A program made the translations under genes and the position numbers. This document shows, in pieces, positions 6,065 through 7,919 of a stretch of DNA of 7,919 nucleotides; position 1 is the first letter of the stretch; the number at the start of each line of letters is the position of its first letter. The stretch is from positions 1 to 7,919 of the forward strand of contig JANYDP010000035.1 of assembly GCA_025363535.1 (NCBI GenBank). Direction: 5' to 3'. This DNA is from Verrucomicrobiota bacterium. GTDB lineage: Bacteria; Verrucomicrobiota; Verrucomicrobiia; Limisphaerales; CAIQOK01. A model generated the notes under the pieces. It did not search any database. It saw only the letters and a program-made list of their open reading frames with translations, and was not told the DNA's origin.

Positions 6065-6502
6065 TCAAACCCCGATATCCTCGTTCCACAACTGCGGTTT
6101 GGCCGCAATGAAATCTTTCATCATCTGGATGCACTCCGCGTTGTTCAGCACATCCACCTTCACGCCGTGGGAACGCAGATGTTCTTCGTCGCCCATGAAA
6201 GTTTTATTCTCGCCGACCACGACGTGCGGAATTTTGTAGAGCTTGATCGCGCCGGAACACATCGGGCACGGCGAAAGCGTCGTGTAAATCGTGCAACGCT
6301 CATAAACCTTCGCGGGCAGGCGACCGGCATTTTCGAGGGCGTTCATCTCGCCGTGATGGATGACGCTGCCGTGCTGCACGCGCTGGTTGTGGCCGCGCCC
6401 GATGATTTTGCCGTCGCACACGAGCACCGAGCCGATGGGAATGCCACCCGCTGCCAGACCTTTTTTCGCCTCATCAATCGCGGCTTGTAAAAATGGATCC
6501 AT
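6065..6502 (-). CDS. Cytosine deaminase, yeast (FCY1) type
   Basis: This 145-residue zinc enzyme is predicted to deaminate cytosine to uracil and ammonia in the cytoplasm, feeding pyrimidine salvage or breakdown. It belongs to the small cytidine deaminase-like fold, not the CodA amidohydrolase fold. Zinc ligands are His50 (in HHGEMNALE) and Cys79/Cys82 (in TLSPCPMCSGAI), with proton shuttle Glu52. From memory of the yeast enzyme, its substrate contacts Asn51, Ser89, Trp152 and Asp155 correspond to Asn39, Ser77, Trp139 and Asp142, and the ending PQLWNEDIGV parallels the yeast C-terminus. That makes cytosine more likely than guanine or tRNA adenosine as substrate. I chose the ATG at 6502: it has GGA upstream and lies about 36 nt behind a good promoter. 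Open frame runs on to 6595, but that part overlaps the promoter and has no family counterpart. It is convergent with the deoxyribosyltransferase-like gene. Confidence 0.88.
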   Translation of the reverse strand: MDPFLQAAIDEAKKGLAAGGIPIGSVLVCDGKIIGRGHNQRVQHGSVIHHGEMNALENAGRLPAKVYERCTIYTTLSPCPMCSGAIKLYKIPHVVVGENKTFMGDEEHLRSHGVKVDVLNNAECIQMMKDFIAAKPQLWNEDIGV

Positions 6503-6544
6503 AATTTTAATTCCAATCCAATTATTCCTTGTTTCGTTGCGTGA

Positions 6545-6573
6545 ATTAAAACTGACGTGCAAAGGTGAATCAA
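6545..6573 (-). promoter_or_regulatory. Sigma70-like promoter of the cytosine deaminase gene
   Basis: On the minus strand TTGATT (6573-6568), a 17-nt spacer and TTTAAT (6550-6545) match the -35/-10 consensus at 4 and 5 of 6 positions. Transcription would start near 6538, leaving a leader of about 36 nt with a GGA motif before the ATG at 6502. It is the best promoter match I noticed by eye in the window. Confidence 0.5.
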
Positions 6574-6617
6574 GCTTTGCTTCATTCGCCATCAATGCGT
6601 AAACGGTTTTAGCAATT

Positions 6618-6625
6618 GTTCAATT
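6618..6625. repeat. Left copy of an 8-bp direct repeat (likely target-site duplication)
   Basis: GTTCAATT occurs here and again at 6759-6766. Each copy lies exactly 2 nt outside the 14-bp terminal inverted repeats of the element between them. This symmetric placement is what a target-site duplication produces on insertion. Confidence 0.65.
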
Positions 6626-6758
6626 CGTGCCTATCCGTTTGGTTGCCAATTAAGAAAAACGCAGAGGCGCAGAGAACGCGGAGTTGCGCGGAGCAAACAT
6701 TTCTCTGCGCCTCTGCGTTGAATTTTCATCATGTTTGTCAAGCAAACGGATAGGCATA
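6626..6758. mobile_element. 133-bp MITE-like nested inverted-repeat element
   Basis: Terminal inverted repeats TGCCTATCCGTTTG (6628-6641) and its exact complement (6743-6756) enclose an inner perfect 19-bp inverted repeat: 6658-6676 pairs with 6701-6719, with core CGCAGAGGCGCAGAG. The loop, 6677-6700, repeats GCGGAG-like units. No transposase is encoded; any open frame through it reads low-complexity residues. Flanking GTTCAATT direct repeats indicate insertion. The CTCTGCGCCTCTGCG core resembles a dispersed repeat I recall from several environmental bacteria, but copy number here cannot be seen. As RNA it would form a strong hairpin, so it may also insulate the cytosine deaminase promoter from the upstream gene. 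Confidence 0.75.
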
Positions 6759-6766
6759 GTTCAATT
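6759..6766. repeat. Right copy of the 8-bp direct repeat
   Basis: This is the second GTTCAATT, identical to 6618-6625, and it closes the element at its right side. Confidence 0.65.
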
Positions 6767-6961
6767 AACCGAATCAATTCAACACCGAGCGGAATAAAAG
6801 CTGTAACAATCAAAAGCTGTTGCCGAAGTTTGCTTGTCGGTTTGTGAGCGCGTTGACGTTTTGCTTTCGATGAACTCTGTGATTTAACTTTCACGAGCGC
6901 ATTTTGCCATGCTCGGATTCAATTTGTGCGACAAGCGAATGTGTAACTTGCTGTCGCAAAA
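6767..6961. other. AT-rich intergenic stretch without a supported gene
   Basis: This is the remainder of the 459-nt gap between the cytosine deaminase and the right-hand gene. It holds a 9-bp direct repeat AAAAGCTGT at 6796-6804 and 6812-6820 (16-bp period). A GTG-started minus-strand frame from 6894 runs leftward into the mobile element, with a Lys/Arg/Ser-rich head and the hydrophobic stretch LLIVTAFIPLGVELIRLIE. I see no ribosome site for that frame and do not call it as a gene. Confidence 0.5.
6927..6958 (-). terminator. Possible stem-loop terminator after the right-hand gene
   Basis: TGCGAC (6927-6932) is complementary to GTCGCA (6953-6958), with a few more pairs possible inward across a bulge. 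On the minus strand it starts 3 nt after the stop at 6962. The following sequence CAAATTG is only weakly T-rich, so the call is tentative. Confidence 0.3.
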
Positions 6962-7919
6962 TCAGGTGAAGTAAAATCTGCCGCCCCGCTTTTCGACATG
7001 CTTTATTCTGGCGTGCGAAAGCCGAACCAAACCAAGCCGCTGAACAGCCCGCTCAATGGTTCGCGCATCTTTTCTTCCAAGCTTGCAGTAAGTGACGTTG
7101 CACAATTTCAGAAATCGTCCAAGGGCGAGCGTTGTCAGCAGGCAAAGCGGCGGCCACCTTTCATCGTCCACGATCATGCTTTCGCACCATCCCTGAACAA
7201 TCCATCGTTCGGTTTGATCGACTCCATGCAACCAGTCTGGAAGTTCACGTCGTTTCTTTTTGGAGGCCAGCGCGCGGCCAAGTTTGATTAAAAAGCGATT
7301 CAAACGAACTTCAGACTTGCTGGGGTTGGGGACAATTCTTTCTTCGATGCCTTTGGGTGTTTTGACGATTATGGTTTTGTTGTCTTCCCAGAGGCTTCTT
7401 AAAAACATTGGTAAGCCAGTAATCTTCAACGCAGACCCGAAGGCCTCGGCTTCGCTTAACATCATTCGTTCAATATCAATTTCTTGTGACCCAATACTTG
7501 CGCCGCCGCCTTTTTGACATTTGTAACCCCAGGTTTGAATCATTTGTTTGACCAACGCTTGCTCTCGACTTTGCAGCACGCACAAATAATTTAGCAACCG
7601 AGCATCTCCTTGATTTTCAAAAAACGAATCGTGAATCTCTAAACCGCGTTTCTTCAAAGCATCGAAAACGGGAATTCGAATCCGTCTTGGCAATTTGTGT
7701 TCTTGTCCGTAGAGGCCATTATTCCAAGCATCCAAATCTTTAGGATTTTTTAGAACTTTGGCTGCAACCGCACAAATTCCTTCCGGAGGCCAGCCATGCT
7801 TTAGGCAATCTGCCCATTCATTCCGAACCGTATCAAAAAGATTCTTCGGTATGCGACCAGATTCATATTCTTCCTGGTCTGCTTGCGAAAGTTTTTCAAC
7901 TCGCTTGTGAAAACCAAAC
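6962..7919 (-). CDS. Uncharacterised protein, 5' end beyond the right edge
   Basis: I do not recognise this protein. The minus-strand frame is open to the right edge (first full codon at 7918), showing 318 residues; a TTG at 7735 is only an internal codon because the frame continues upstream as KVLKNPKDLDAWNNG. The visible part is soluble, rich in Lys/Arg, Trp and Glu, and has no membrane helix or zinc-finger pattern. Features seen include LKHGWPPEGICAVAAKVL near the left of the fragment, IDIERMMLSEAEAFGSALK in the middle, and a basic stretch ASKKKRREL. A C-terminal segment LGRKDARTIERAVQRLGL followed by RIKHVEKRGGRFYFT could be a helix-turn-helix with a beta wing (inference). Base composition is clearly more AT-rich than the purine operon, and a MITE-like element lies downstream, so recent acquisition is plausible. 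Nucleic-acid binding is a guess from charge alone. Confidence 0.7.
   Translation of the reverse strand, partial: FGFHKRVEKLSQADQEEYESGRIPKNLFDTVRNEWADCLKHGWPPEGICAVAAKVLKNPKDLDAWNNGLYGQEHKLPRRIRIPVFDALKKRGLEIHDSFFENQGDARLLNYLCVLQSREQALVKQMIQTWGYKCQKGGGASIGSQEIDIERMMLSEAEAFGSALKITGLPMFLRSLWEDNKTIIVKTPKGIEERIVPNPSKSEVRLNRFLIKLGRALASKKKRRELPDWLHGVDQTERWIVQGWCESMIVDDERWPPLCLLTTLALGRFLKLCNVTYCKLGRKDARTIERAVQRLGLVRLSHARIKHVEKRGGRFYFT

Noticed and set aside
6503..6595. Upstream extension of the cytosine deaminase by 31 residues
   Set aside because: It covers the best promoter match seen by eye, and the family N-terminus aligns with the ATG at 6502.
6631..6894. Minus-strand frame of 87 codons as a present-day gene
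   Set aside because: Its second half is translated mobile-element repeat, and I see no ribosome site at the GTG start.

Overview
The window looks like a chromosomal segment of a GC-rich environmental Gram-negative bacterium. A Verrucomicrobia/Pedosphaera-like origin is my best guess, based on the gene content and on the style of the intergenic repeats (a perfect GTAGCGGCGTCTCGG-type palindrome, ATTCGTC/GAATTCC heptamer runs, and a CTCTGCGCCTCTGCG-type hairpin element). This is recall and inference, not a database result. The left 6.5 kb is GC-rich. The right 1.4 kb is visibly more AT-rich and holds a mobile repeat and an unrecognised gene.

Positions 1-4402 (all minus strand) form a compact purine-catabolic operon. 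In transcription order it holds a class III (AGXT2-like) aminotransferase, a membrane urate hydroxylase of the PuuD family without its cytochrome c domain, OHCU decarboxylase (uraD), 5-hydroxyisourate hydrolase (uraH), and a zinc-dependent allantoate amidohydrolase-like M20 enzyme that runs off the left edge. Gaps between the genes are 25, 26, 3 and 2 nt. Together they take urate to 5-hydroxyisourate, OHCU and S-allantoin; allantoinase is not in the window; allantoate is then hydrolysed. The aminotransferase plausibly converts the resulting glyoxylate to glycine. The last gene is unusual at both ends: heptamer repeats lie inside its N-terminal coding sequence, and a 40-bp perfect palindrome is read in frame at its C-terminus.

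Positions 4403-6058 (plus strand) hold a divergent GNAT acetyltransferase with no obvious ATG start, then a 285-residue protein whose N-terminal half resembles the nucleoside 2-deoxyribosyltransferase fold. Facing the latter, with a 6-nt gap, is a minus-strand yeast-type cytosine deaminase (6065-6502) that has its own convincing promoter. Nucleobase metabolism is therefore a theme running through most of the window, for both purines and pyrimidines.

Positions 6503-6961 are mainly non-coding. They contain a 133-bp MITE-like element with 14-bp terminal inverted repeats, an internal 19-bp perfect stem and flanking 8-bp direct repeats that look like a target-site duplication. From 6962 to the right edge lies the 3' part of a minus-strand gene (318 residues visible) that I do not recognise. 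I found no rRNA, tRNA, CRISPR array or complete transposase gene.
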